DNA from: Trifolium pratense
Taxonomy: Eukaryota > Streptophyta > Magnoliopsida > Fabales > Fabaceae
Assembly: GCF_020283565.1 (NCBI RefSeq)
Contig: NC_060062.1
Span: 21,052,127-21,116,126, forward strand
DNA length: 64,000 nt
Reading direction: 5' to 3'
Positions 46,931 through 57,819 of the stretch are shown in pieces. Made by a program: the position numbers and the translations under genes. Position 1 is the stretch's first letter. The number at the start of each line of letters is the position of its first letter. The notes beneath the pieces are model-generated. The model ran no database searches and was not told where the DNA came from. It was given only the letters and a program-made list of their open reading frames with translations.

Positions 46931-47768
46931 TGTTGTGTTGTTTGTTTGTTGTGTCTGATTAGAAATGAGATTAGTATGATTGTGTGAGAAATATATTGGA
47001 ATTGAGTAGTACAAATATTGAAAGCGATGGTTTTTTTGCGACTTGTGCCTCTCTTATTTGAGAGATTTTTATTTTTAAGTTAACCACGTAACTATTCTAT
47101 AGGGTACCCCCAATCAAGACCACATGAAAAGACCAAAGTGCCCATATATGTATTTTTGTATTCTCTATTTATTTTATTTTTTTCATCACAAATTAATATG
47201 AGCATATCTTAACCAACAATAAATTGGTCCAAGTGGTAAGGGTTTTGGTCCCTTAAGTATATGGTTCAGGTTTCGATTATTTTACGCCCCATAAGTTCTC
47301 CGATTGAGATTAGCCATCGCTAATAGTAGTGAAAAATTCGTATCAATATCATGGTAAACAAAAAAAATCATATCTTATAAATAAAACACTATATCATAAT
47401 ATTTTTATACAATGAATAATAAATGACTTGGTAAACAAATATATATGGTCAAAAAATCATTAAAAAATAATATAAGTTTACTAATTAGAAGATAATAACT
47501 TTTTTCTTAAAATAATAAATTCATATCTAGCAAATAATAATTAGATACAAAATTAGAAAATACAAATGTACCAGAAAAAAATACAATATATAGTATAGAT
47601 AAAAAATAAATAATCTATCTTTGTTACGAAACTATTTCTAAACAAAAGGAATAATAGTTTCTAAACAAAAGGAATAATAGAGAAGGAAAGAGATGAAGAA
47701 TAGAAAGGGAGAAGGGAGAAGAATATGACTTAGTATTTCTTATTCGCAAGTGTCACCGTAACATAGTG
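46931..47768. other. Intergenic; weak SINE-like fragment
   Basis: Near 47220-47285 GGTCCAAGTGGTAAGGG and CAGGTTTCGATTA are spaced like Pol III A and B boxes, but both are diverged. The remainder is AT-rich with a TTTCTAAACAAAAGGAATAATAG direct repeat near 47635-47680. Confidence 0.4.
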
Positions 47769-47777
47769 ATATTTATA

Positions 47778-48482
47778 GAGTGAAATGCTAAATATCCCTC
47801 TGAAATTTTAAAATTCGTCAAATACCTTCATTAAAATTTGGAAATAGGCAAATACTCCGTGAAATTATAAAACGCCAATCAAATTGCCCCTGATCTGTTT
47901 ACTCCGTCTATTTTGATGACACGGTTGTTAACTGCATACGTGGCACCTGCCAACGTGACACCATATCACATGAGAGGGATAATTGATCAAGATTAAGATA
48001 CACGTCACAAAGGGAGTAGTTAACTAAAATTTGCAAAATCAGGTGGCTAATTTCAAAATAGAGTTAGAGAGAGGGGAAGAGTTAGTAAATTTTATTTTAT
48101 TTCTACTCAGATAAACTTAATTCATTTCATTCAAGATAGTGTGTTCAAAAATTAAAAACTTGGGAACTAGCTATAAACGAGTCGCCTGAGCTAAGTCGTG
48201 AGCTACTTGATTTGTTTGTCTCCCAACATAACTGACCTTAGTCAATTACCCTCCCACTGATGTGTATCCTTATCAATTACTCCTCTCATGTGACGTGGCG
48301 CCACGTTGTCAAGTGTCACGTATACAGTTAACAGTCACGTCATAAAAAATAGACGGAGTAAACGGAGCAGAGGAAAATTTGATTGACGTTTTATAATTTC
48401 ATGAAGGTATTTGTCTATTTCCAATTTTCAGTGGGTATTTGACGAATTTTAAAATTTCAATGGAGTATTTGACATTTCACTC
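47778..48482. mobile_element. Foldback Mutator-like MITE, 705 bp
   Basis: Inverted arms of about 200 bp run from GAGTGAAATGCTAAATA to its complement ending ATTTGACATTTCACTC. Matching inner blocks include CGTCAAATACC/GGTATTTGACG, ACTCCGTCTATTTT/AAAATAGACGGAGT and GTTAACTG/CAGTTAAC. The flanks GATATTTATA and AATATTTATA form a target duplication of 9-10 bp, the length usual for MULEs. No coding. Confidence 0.85.
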
Positions 48483-48492
48483 AATATTTATA

Positions 48493-49423
48493 GGACAATA
48501 TATGGACAAATAAATATGGGCCAAGACTAATGAACATCCACTATATTATTCATATCACTCCCCAGTATAAACTATTTCAACTTAGGGGGTTTAGGAGAGG
48601 GAAAAAACTAACTTTTATTTCAATTTTGTCCCTTAACTACCACATCAATATTCTTGTGGCTTTCTTGGTATCACACATTGCCGTTCATGGTGGAAAAAAA
48701 TACTGCATATCAATAGTATTTTTAATAGAGTTGTCAAATGTGGTTAACTTCATTGACTAAATGACTAGCAAACTAAATAGTGAAAAAATTATGACTTTTC
48801 GTTATGGTCAAAGAGCAACATCAAAGTAGTGTCTTACACTTTTAGATATTGATTTGACTATCACTTTTTTTTTAATTGAAATTGAAATTTGAAAATTTAT
48901 GTATTTCAATTGGATATAGTTTTCTTCCTCCTCATTCGGTTGTATTTTTAGCAAGATTTATTGTATTTTAATGATAACTGACAAAAAATGTATTTGCAAA
49001 CAACTGACAAAAAAGATTAGGTAACGAAAACGCCACATGTATTTGCTTCAACACTGAGAACTCGGAAACCAAAACCTCCACGTTTGCACTAAACAACAAG
49101 AGTTGGAATTGCTCTTACATGCACCGGTTTTAACCAACCATAAAAACTAAATTTATGTTCAGGCTCATAGATTACAAATTTATGACATTAAAAGGCGAGT
49201 TTTTAATGTATGTCGTAAATTATATATATCCAAGTAATTTCACATTTGCATGACTTCATCTATATATTCAATCACTTTGTCCCCAAATTCATTTGCGAAC
49301 AATACACCACTTTCTTAATAACTCAAAATCTCTAGTTTTTTTTTTTGGGAATGCAAAATCTCTAGATTTTACCAATAAAAAAAATACCGTATACGCAATT
49401 ATTAAATTATGCATAATTTTATC
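48493..49423. other. Intergenic, no gene seen
   Basis: AT-rich; no supportable feature. Confidence 0.4.
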
Positions 49424-49770
49424 AAGGCTTAACTACACATTTGGTCCCTTACGTTTATTTTATGTTTCAATTTGGTCCTTTACGTTTAAAAAGTATCAAT
49501 TTGGTCCCTTACGTTTATTTTAGGTTTCAAGTTAGTCATTTCCGTCAATTTTGTCACATGTGGCAGTCAATTTGCATATGTGGACTGACACGTGGCACTT
49601 GGACACAGTGACACGTGTACTGTTCAAACGTTGAAAGTGACAAAACTAACGGAAAGGACTAACTTGAAACCTAAAATAAACGTAAGGGACCAAATTGATA
49701 CTTTTTAAACGTAAGGGACCAAATTGAAACCTAAAATAAACGTAAGGGACCAAATATGTAGTTAAGCCTT
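49424..49770. mobile_element. MITE with TTTGGTCCCTTACGTTTATT arms, 347 bp
   Basis: AAGGCTTAACTACACATTTG at the left is inverted at the right end (CAAATATGTAGTTAAGCCTT). Tandem words of TTTGGTCCCTTACGTTT lie in both arms. The 5 bp flank TTATC occurs on both sides. The spurious frames here are repeats of these words. Confidence 0.85.
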
Positions 49771-49775
49771 TTATC

Positions 49776-50857
49776 AAAAGGTATAATTTAGTTAAAATCT
49801 TACTAATTATATATGCCATTGTGAGTTGTGACTCTTGATAGTGGTTATTTTGTTTTCCTTTAAATATACGATTACTGTGGTAAATTAAATTAAATGAGAT
49901 CGTAAATAAAACCATTTCTCCACTATTTTTAGCCTGGATTGTAATTTATTTGTTTTTGGATTTAAATTTTTTGGATTGAAGGGTGTTTTTTGAGTTTGTT
50001 TGCAAATCTATATTTTTGTTGTTGAAGTTTATGAAGAACAAATGAGAGGAGAAGATGGAGGAAGAGAAATAAAATTGGATGTTGGTGATACTATTGGTAA
50101 CAACGAACTTTTGTAAAACTAACATTTTTATCAAAAAATTGATGGAAAAAACTATTTTGACGGATAGAAATAAACTCAAGGGACTTAAACGTTACTTTTA
50201 TTGATTAATAGACCAAAGTGAAACCTAAAAATTAGTTAAGGGACCAAAAAAATAATTAAGCTCAATTCCTGTATTGCAATTTAGTGATTATAGTCTTCCC
50301 CTTTTAAAATGAGCGATGTGAATCTCTAATGTACAATTCAGTACTCCTCTTAATTTTGACATATTTAACGTCTATGTATCTTAATTTATCATATGTGGAC
50401 AACTTATTTCACCACATTAAAATAGTTTTTTTTCCCTTCATTAAAATAGTTTTTTTTTTTTTTGAGGAAATCATTAAAATAGTTGACTTGTTAGAAAATA
50501 TGATAATTTTTCAAAACACCCTCAAGTTTAATTGTATTAACACAACACCCTTGATTTCTTCCTATTGTCCATTTTCTCTACTCACAAACAACCAAACTCA
50601 AACTCAATTAGACTTGAAACTCGGCAAGAATCAATTTTGTAGAAATCACATAAACTTTACCCTATTCTTCATACTGCATTATTTTTACGGCCACGGTACC
50701 CTTATGTTCAAGTTAGTAAAAATAAAATAAAGAGATAGCTTCTAATTAGATCCACCATATGTCAATTGTTTTTTATTTATATTTCTTTAAATAGATTACC
50801 ATTTATATATATTGACTCAATATTAATATATATTAGCATTTGGGGGTAATAATTGCA
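49776..50857. other. Intergenic, no gene seen
   Basis: AT-rich. Near 50160-50260 there are words like AAGGGACTTAAACG and TAAGGGACCAAAA, a decayed relative of the MITE family above. Confidence 0.4.
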
Positions 50858-51240
50858 TTTATTTTTTTATTTTTTTTTTGAAGAAAATGAACTTATAGCA
50901 TTTCATTGATCAATAGGTGTTCAATACAATATCAACCAAAATACGGGGACTAGCTGCATATGTGGCCGCCTTAGCTAAACTACGAGCAACCTCATTGGCT
51001 TGTCGCCTAATAAACTCAACACTAGAGTTGTTGTAATAATTAGAGAATAGTTGTTTACAATGTGAAATAATATCACCGAGCTGAGTAGCATCACACTTAT
51101 TTGAATGAAAACTATCCACCACTATCTTTGAGTCGAGCTCAAAATCAACTGGTCCTAAGTTTAACTCGTGAACCCAATTGAGAGCTGAAAGTAAACCGAG
51201 AGCTTCACCAAAACGAACATCACATAAAGGTGTAAATTGT
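50858..51240 (-). pseudogene. LINE 3' end: RNase H fragment with poly(A)
   Basis: On the minus strand it reads DVRFGEALGLLSALNWVHEL, then FELDSKIVVDSF and FIRRQANEVARSLAKAA. This is the RNase H domain (RVT_3 type) found at the end of plant L1 LINEs, with its acidic residues in E..L and D.K positions. A stop and then an A-rich tail follow (T-rich on plus at 50862-50879). Its 5' side is fused to the Copia sequence at about 51240. Confidence 0.75.
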
Positions 51241-52368
51241 ATCCGCGAGTTGAGTAGTAGTAGAAACATAGAGTGGACTGATATTATTGTTCAAAACTTC
51301 ATTCCTGACAAAATGACAATCAACTTCAATGTGCTTGGTGCGTTCATGGAACACCGGATTTTTCGCAATGTGGATAGCCGCTTGACTATCACAGTGAATG
51401 ATCATGGGTTTATCATGAACAACCCCCAGATTGGAAAGGATCCCTTTTAACCATTTTAACTCGCATGTAGTGGTTGCCATAGATCGATATTCAGCCTCAG
51501 CGGAAGATCGAGAAACAGTGTGTTGTTTCTTTGTTTTCCAGGAAATAGGAGAGTCACCGAGCTGCACTATCCAACCAGTGACTGATCGTCGAGTTAAAGG
51601 GCAGCTAGCCCAGTCTGAATCGCACCAGCCATGAAGTTTTAAATCACTTTTGCTGCCAAAAAATATCCCTTGTCCGGGATTGCCCTTTAAAAATCGAACT
51701 ACTCGTAGTGTAGCTTCCCAATGTTCAATTCGGGGTTGGTTCATGAATTGAGACAAAGTGTGTACACTGTATGACAATTCTGGCCGAGTGAAACACAAAT
51801 AAATCAATCGCCCAACTAAGCGCCGATATTGTTCGAGGTTGGACAGCAAGTGTCCGTCTGCAAGCGACAAATGATGGTTTTGCTCTAACGGAGTGGCAGC
51901 AGGTTTAGCACCGAGGAGACCAGCTTCAGATATTATGTCAAGTGCATAATTACGTTGACAAAGAAAAATTCCCGTAGGATTTCTCGCGACTTCAATACCG
52001 AGAAAATACTTCAAAACACCAAGGTCTTTCATATGAAAACATGTGTTGAGATATAGCTTAAAACGCTTGATGATAGAAGGAGTATTACCTGCAATTATTA
52101 AATCATCAACATAGACAAGAGCTACAAGTTGGCTGCCTTCTTGATTCAGAGTGAATAAAGAATAATCAAGATATGATTGTTGAAAACCATAAGCTTTCAG
52201 GGCAGCAGAGAGCTTAGCAAACCAGCAACGCGGAGCTTGTTTTAACCCATAAAGTGATTTCTGTAGTTTGCAAACCATGTCTGGTTGCGAAACAAAAAAA
52301 CCGGGAGGCATTTTCATGAAAACTTCTTCATGCAGATCACCATGTAGGAATGCGTTGTGCACGTCCAT
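51240..52368 (-). pseudogene. Copia reverse transcriptase C-part and RNase H
   Basis: Starts MDVHNAFLHGDLHEEVF and carries VYVDDLIIAGN, the RT catalytic motif, intact. The Copia RNase H follows, with SRSSAEAEYRSMA and HCDSQAAIHIAKNP. Copia similarity stops at TTTQLAD, a few residues short of the usual end, where LINE sequence begins. It is out of frame with the upstream piece by one base at about 52380, in a run of A on the minus strand. Confidence 0.9.
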
Positions 52369-53569
52369 CTGGTGGAGTTCCCAAGCTTTTTGCTGCTGCT
52401 ACTGCTAAAACAGTAGGCACAGTCACCATTTTAGCTACCGGTACAAATGTTTCCGTGTAATTTATTCCTTCCACTTGATGATTGTCGAGTACAACTAGTC
52501 TGGCTTTAAACCGTTCAACTGTCCCGTCTGAATGATATTTTATGCGGTATACCCATTTGCATCCGAGAGCTTTCTTTCCAGGCGGTAGACGTTGCATACT
52601 CCACATATCATTTCTTTCAAGAGCTTGAATCTCAGTTTGCATTGCTTCTCTCCAGCGAGCATCTTTCACTGCCTCATGAAAATATATTGGTTCTTTTTCT
52701 GCAGTAATTGCTGCAAGAAAATGTCTATATGGCAAAGAAAATTTGTCACAATTTACATAGTGTGTTATAGGATATGGTGTACCTGAAGAGTGTGATTGAG
52801 TTGGTGAACGAGTGAAGGGACTCAATTTCTGAATTGTGTTTGTGACAAAGCCATGCAGCCGAGTGGATGGAAATTTGGCACGACAACCACGCCCCAATGG
52901 TTCATTCTCATCATCAGAGTTTGTGAGCTTCACTGTTGAAGGATTTGAAGTTGCACCATTATCTGCTACAACAACATTTGTAGTGTCAGTACCCTCCCTA
53001 TCAACAAGGATCACATCTGTTGGCGAATCAGTTTGTTTGACAATACTATTATCAATTTGACTCTCCACATCAACTTCTTCTATAATGGACATTGGTGCAA
53101 CTTCAGTGTGTTGGAATGGGAATTGAGTTTCAAAAAAAGTAACGTCTCGTGATACAAAGAATTCATGAGTTTCAATGTCATAAACTCTCCACCCCTTTTG
53201 TCCATAAGGATATCCCAAGAATACACATCGACGACTGCGACTGGCAAATTTGTCTCCGTTCGTATTTTGGTTGCGGGCAAAACACAAGCACCCAAAAACA
53301 CGTAAGTGAGTGTAAGACGGTGTCTGTCTATGTAACACTTCATATGGAGTCTTCCCATTTAAAATGGAGCTTGGAGTGCGGTTAATCAAGTATCTTGCTG
53401 TCAAGACACACTCACCCCAAAACTTAATGGGCAAGTTTCCTTGAAACCGCAGAGCTCGCGCCACATTGAGGATATGGCGATGTTTTCTTTCAACTCTGCC
53501 GTTTTGCTGAGGTGTTCCGGTACAGGAAGTTTGAAAAATTATTCCATGTTCAAGAAAATAATTTTTCAT
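52337..53569 (-). pseudogene. Copia integrase C-part and RT N-part
   Basis: Begins within the integrase core after the stop at 53579-53581. PQQNGRVERKHRHILN holds the third catalytic acidic residue of the DDE triad. The integrase C-terminal region (FGCLCFARN, CVFLGYPYGQKGWRVYD) and the RT start (EIQALERNDMW, ALGCKWVYRIKYHSDG, RFKARLV) follow. It ends by frameshift into GTPPDGRAQ. Confidence 0.9.
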
Positions 53570-53578
53570 GCAAATGAA

Positions 53579-54007
53579 TTATGTTCCATTATCGCTTCTC
53601 ACCATTTTAACCCTTTTGTTATATTGTCTTTCAATCATGGCAAAAAAATTTGTCAGTGTCTTAGATACTTGTTTCTTATCGACTAACAAATAAATCCACA
53701 CTGCACGCGAACAATCATCTACAATAGTAAGGAAATATGAAGCACCACAAGAAGAAGGAGTTCTATATGCTTCCCACAAATCACAATGTATTAAATCAAA
53801 TGTATTAGAAGCTTTGTGATTATTCAATGAAAATTTTTCTCTAGCTTGCTTAGCTCTTTGGCATGTATCACAAACTTTATTTTGCAACTCACTAACTCTA
53901 CTCCCATTACAACCAGACACTAACTGAGTAGTTTTCCAAGATGGATGTCCCAAACGCTTATGCCATACTTCAATTTGATTCATTCCTTCAACTCTGCATG
54001 CCTTCAC
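53579..54007 (-). pseudogene. Copia integrase N-part
   Basis: HKRLGHPSW and CDTCQRAK give the HHCC zinc-binding region. IHCDLWEAY and VRSDNGT hold the first two catalytic Asp. The frame ends at an in-frame TAA directly after DNGT, at the place where a Glu usually follows. Upstream, an in-frame TGA after GAGE separates it from the gag-protease piece. Confidence 0.9.
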
Positions 54008-54043
54008 TTTCGGAACTTCCCGGAAGAAATAGAGTCCATCCCT

Positions 54044-55474
54044 TCATTCACCCGCTCCAATCAGCATCTTCGAAGTGCGGTCCTGTATAGCACACAAATT
54101 AGTTGTAAATTGGACATTACAATTGGATTCATCTGATAGTTGTGAAATAGAGATTAAGTTGCAATTTAATTCAGGAACATAAAGCACGTTTTTAAGTTTT
54201 AGACCGTCGGTGAGCTTGATTGTTCCTTCCTTAGTAGATGTGGCGGTGTGACCGTTAGGGAGTCCAACAGGACATCCAATTACTTCCCTCACATCAGATA
54301 GGTATTGTAAGGTTCCTGTCATATGATTAGAAGCACCACTATCGAGGATCCATGAATCGAGTTTAGTCTTACCAGTCATGCTTTCATTTGCAGTAACCTT
54401 TGAAGTGTTGAGAAGTTCTACCAGAGTTTGCCACTGCTCTTTGCTTAATCCTGTGACGTTGTCTAAATCTCCACCAATGTTAAAACCCAAGTTATGAACT
54501 GCATGAGCACGCACTGGACCTTTCTGTGTGCGTCTACTATTTGATCTGGTACCTCCAACACGGTATTGGCCTCTTCCTCGTCCTCCTGCCTTGTCATAAT
54601 TTCTGGGACGTTCACCCCACCATTCTGGGTATCCAATCAGCTCGAAACAACCTGCTTCATCATGACCTTCTTTGTTGCAGTGTGTGCAGGCAGATTTGTT
54701 TTTGCTGTCACGCCCTTTCATCCTTGCGTTTGCTTGAACAGCCAAGGCCATGACTTCTGGTTTGTCTTCCTTACCTCGTGTGATGATTCTCATTCTTTCT
54801 TCTTGCACTAAGATGGAGTACATCTTATTTAAAGATGGCATCGGATCTGTGGCTAGCAAATTTGAACGAACTGTTCCATAAAGTTCATCATCTAGGCCCA
54901 TAAAAAAAATGTGACTTTTTTCCTCTTCTTTGCGCTTTGCCAGTTTTGCCGCAATACCACATGTGCAGCCTTTACAAGTGTAGGTTAACACTTGTTCATA
55001 GTTGGCCAAATCATCCCATAGAGCTTTCAGCTTTCCATAATAAGCAACCATGGACAAACTTCCTTGTTTGCATTGGGCAAGATCTGATTTCAGTTGCGGA
55101 ATGCGTGGACCATTACCAACTGAAAATCTCTCCTTGATGTCGTCCCAAAGTTCCTTCGCGGTTTCAAAATAAGATATGGTTGTTCGCAATGTAGGTTCTA
55201 TTGTATTCAAGATCCATGACACCAACATGGCTTGAACAGTCAACCAATCCTCCATTATAGAGGATCCTTCTTCAGGTTTCTTTATGGTTCCATCAATGAA
55301 ACCCCATTTCCTTCTTGCTGTCAAAGATGTCTTGATGGCTTTAGACCATTCGTCATAGTTTTCTTCACCGCGCATCTGCACCTGCGTAATGATACTTCCG
55401 GGATTGTCATTGGAATGGAGATCATATGGTGAAGGTTTGTTTTGGGACTTTGGTTCATTTTTCTTTTCAGCCAT
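54044..55474 (-). pseudogene. Copia gag and protease part
   Basis: The frame of 476 codons starts MAEKKNEPK. A gag-type domain follows (ENYDEWSKAIKTSL, KELWDDIKERFSV). The CCHC knuckle CTHCNKEGHDEAGC comes next, then the aspartic protease motif WILDSGASNHMTG at about residue 380. It ends at an in-frame TGA after LIGAGE. It is the most intact part of the element. Confidence 0.92.
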
Positions 55475-55506
55475 AGCAGCCGCCAGATGAATTTCTAGGG
55501 TTGCCA

Positions 55507-55520
55507 GGCTCTAGATACCA
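55507..55520 (-). other. Primer-binding site of the Copia element
   Basis: Minus strand TGGTATCTAGAGCC lies directly after the LTR end TTTACA. It resembles the initiator-Met tRNA complement (TGGTATCAGAGCC) used by most plant Copia elements, with one inserted base. Confidence 0.8.
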
Positions 55521-55761
55521 TGTAAAGAATTGGTTCCAGTGATCATATTACTCATAGCATTGTTGTTTATATACAAAGTATGGCACCTACGATTTCTCCT
55601 AAGATTGTGCCTCTGATATTACAACTATTACTACTATGTATATGGGCTTAATTACAATGCATCCAGCTGTGAATGACTCTTACAGAATCAGATTTGCCTA
55701 ATTATTCAACTAGTTGCCAAATATAGATATAGCAGCTTATTTTGACACAAAATATCTAACA
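55521..55761 (-). repeat. 5' LTR of the Copia element, 241 bp
   Basis: On the minus strand it starts TGTTAGATATTTTGTG and ends TTCTTTACA. It holds a TATA-like TTGTATATAAACAAC region. No partner LTR is found. Confidence 0.8.
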
Positions 55762-56304
55762 TCGTATTGCATATAAAATACAATTTTTTATAAAAGTATT
55801 CAAATGTAAATAACTTTTTATTCAACTTATTTTTTTAAAAAATCAATTATTGTCACCGTAAAAATCATACATATACTAAGTATGTGTTAGAGTTCGTGGT
55901 GACGGTAATTTATTTTGATCGATTGAATTCAGTTAAACGTGAGTAGAACGTAAAGTGATGTGTGTTTCGATATATTCCAAGTAAAAGTATTTTTTTTTAT
56001 GAAAATGTCGTTTGGATAATTAAAACAAAATTGCTTTTAGACGTATGAATTACCAAAAAGGTCTTTAACATATATAAAATATCCACCAACCCAAGGTATT
56101 TAACATATATAGACTTGGGCATATAATTGTTTTGGCCCGGCCCAGCCCAGCCCAACATCATACAATGATAACCCGACAAGTGTTAATAAAATAGCTTTAT
56201 CTCAGCACTTGTATTACAATCACTTTCTTCTCTCTCCCCACTAATTTTCCCCCTTCTCACTCTCTCACCAAACCCTAACCCTAATTTCGATTCCAATCAC
56301 CGCC
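55762..56304 (+). promoter_or_regulatory. Promoter and leader of the UBA2a-like gene
   Basis: The last 90 bases before the ATG are CT-rich (CTTTCTTCTCTCTCCCC) and contain the telo-box AAACCCTAACCCTAA at 56270-56284. This element is common in leaders of RNA-handling and translation genes in plants. TATA placement is not certain. Confidence 0.5.
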
Positions 56305-57819
56305 ATGGCCAAGAAACGAAAGCTTCGATCCTCAGACCCCGAACCAACCAAACAAGTCGAACCGGAACCACAACAACAAGAAGTTGAAGAAGAGCAACAA
56401 CAACCCGACGAAGAACCAGCCCAAAACATGGCCGTCGATGAACAAATCACTCCTATACAAGAAGGAGAAGAACAACAACAAGGCGAAGGCGAAGAGCAAG
56501 AACAAGAAGAAGTAGAAGAAGAAGAGGAGGAGGAAGAGGATGAACAACAAGAGGACGAAACCCAGCAAGATTCCGCCGCCGAAGTTCCGAATAACGCCGC
56601 CGATTCGGAGCAGGCCGAAACTACAACGGTGGAAGCTAACGGCGCCGGGGAAACAAACAATAACGACGAAGAAGAGGAAGATCTTGATTTGGAAGAAGAA
56701 CCTGTTGAGAAGCTTCTAGAGCCTTTCACAAAAGAGCAATTACACGCTCTTGTGAAACAAGCGATTGAGAAGCATCCAGATCTAACGGAGAATGTTCGTC
56801 AGCTGGCTGATGTGGACCCCGCTCACCGGAAAATTTTTGTTCATGGCCTTGGATGGGATGCTACCGCCGAAACCCTAACTAGCGTGTTTTCGAAGTATGG
56901 TGAAATCGAAGATTGTAAGGCGGTAACTGATAAGGTTTCTGGAAAATCAAAGGGTTATGCCTTTATTTTGTTTAAGCATAGGACCGGTTGTCGCAGGGCG
57001 TTGAAGCAGCCGCAGAAGCAGATTGGTAACAGGACAACGTCTTGTCAGTTGGCTTCTGCTGGACCCGTGCCAGCTCCTCCACCGAACGGCCCACCTGTGT
57101 CGGAGTACACTCAAAGGAAGATTTTTGTAAGCAATGTGAGTTCTGATATTGATCCTCAGAAGCTGCTTGAGTTTTTCAAGCAGTTTGGTGAGGTCGATGA
57201 TGGTCCTTTGGGTCTTGATAAGGCGACTGGGAGGCCGAAGGGTTTTGCTCTTTTTGTTTACAAGTCTGTTGAGAGTGCTAAGAAAGCTTTGGAAGAGCCT
57301 AACAAGACTTTTGAAGGTCATACTTTGTATTGTCAGAAGGCTGTTGATGGTCCTAAGGGATACAAGGGTCATTATCAGCAGCCTCAACAACATCACCAGT
57401 CACATCATTCCCACCATCACCATCAGCCTCACTACAATCCGAGGAAAGAAAAGAAGTATTCTCATGGTGGTGGCGGGCCATCACATGGTGGTCACTTGAT
57501 GGCACCTGCCGGCCCTGCTGCTGGGGGTTACAACAATGCGGGAGTTCAGCCTCAGGGGCCATTGAATCCGGTACTTGGACAGGCGTTATCAGCGTTGCTA
57601 GCTAACCAAGGTGCTGGTTTGGGGCTTGGGAATTTGCTTGGAGGTCTTGGTGGTGCACCGGTGAATCAAGCTGGACCACCTCCTGCTTATGGTAATCAGG
57701 CTGCTATGGGATATGGTCAGCCGGGGTTGCAGCCACAATACCAGAACCCTCAGTTGGGGCAGACTGGTGGTGTTAGGCCTCATCCTGGTCCTGGTGGCGC
57801 TCCTTACATGAATCACTAG
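56305..57819 (+). CDS. UBA2A: UBP1-associated protein 2A-like, two-RRM RNA-binding protein
   Basis: One exon encodes 504 aa, similar in layout to Arabidopsis UBA2a (nuclear U-rich RNA-binding proteins linked to mRNA stability and ABA or wound responses). Order: basic KKRKLR start, Glu/Gln-rich acidic region to about 135, helical EKLLEPFTKEQLHALVK block, RRM1 about 176-250 (RNP2 KIFVHGL, RNP1 KGYAFILF), linker with PAPPPNGPP, RRM2 about 272-347 (RNP2 KIFVSNV, RNP1 KGFALFVY), His/Gln-rich stretch, then a Gly/Gln/Pro tail to GGAPYMNH. The stop TAG at 57817-57819 is followed at once by GTGAGT, a strong splice donor. The 3' UTR intron agrees with known UBA2 gene structure. The ortholog call is by recognition; UBA2b or c cannot be fully excluded. 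Confidence 0.9.
   Translation: MAKKRKLRSSDPEPTKQVEPEPQQQEVEEEQQQPDEEPAQNMAVDEQITPIQEGEEQQQGEGEEQEQEEVEEEEEEEEDEQQEDETQQDSAAEVPNNAADSEQAETTTVEANGAGETNNNDEEEEDLDLEEEPVEKLLEPFTKEQLHALVKQAIEKHPDLTENVRQLADVDPAHRKIFVHGLGWDATAETLTSVFSKYGEIEDCKAVTDKVSGKSKGYAFILFKHRTGCRRALKQPQKQIGNRTTSCQLASAGPVPAPPPNGPPVSEYTQRKIFVSNVSSDIDPQKLLEFFKQFGEVDDGPLGLDKATGRPKGFALFVYKSVESAKKALEEPNKTFEGHTLYCQKAVDGPKGYKGHYQQPQQHHQSHHSHHHHQPHYNPRKEKKYSHGGGGPSHGGHLMAPAGPAAGGYNNAGVQPQGPLNPVLGQALSALLANQGAGLGLGNLLGGLGGAPVNQAGPPPAYGNQAAMGYGQPGLQPQYQNPQLGQTGGVRPHPGPGGAPYMNH

Larger units (their letters stand above)
50858..55761 (-). mobile_element. Copia LTR retrotransposon lacking its 3' LTR, fused to a LINE tail
   Basis: Minus strand order: 5' LTR (55521-55761), primer-binding site, gag-pol from 55474 down to about 51240, then LINE sequence to 50858. 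No second LTR copy is found at the low-coordinate side. The coding is nearly complete but carries two in-frame stops and one frameshift. Confidence 0.85.

Noticed and set aside
49293..49523. Open frame repeating FGPLRLF, also on the minus strand at 49646-49915
   Set aside because: Translation of the repeated arms of a MITE.
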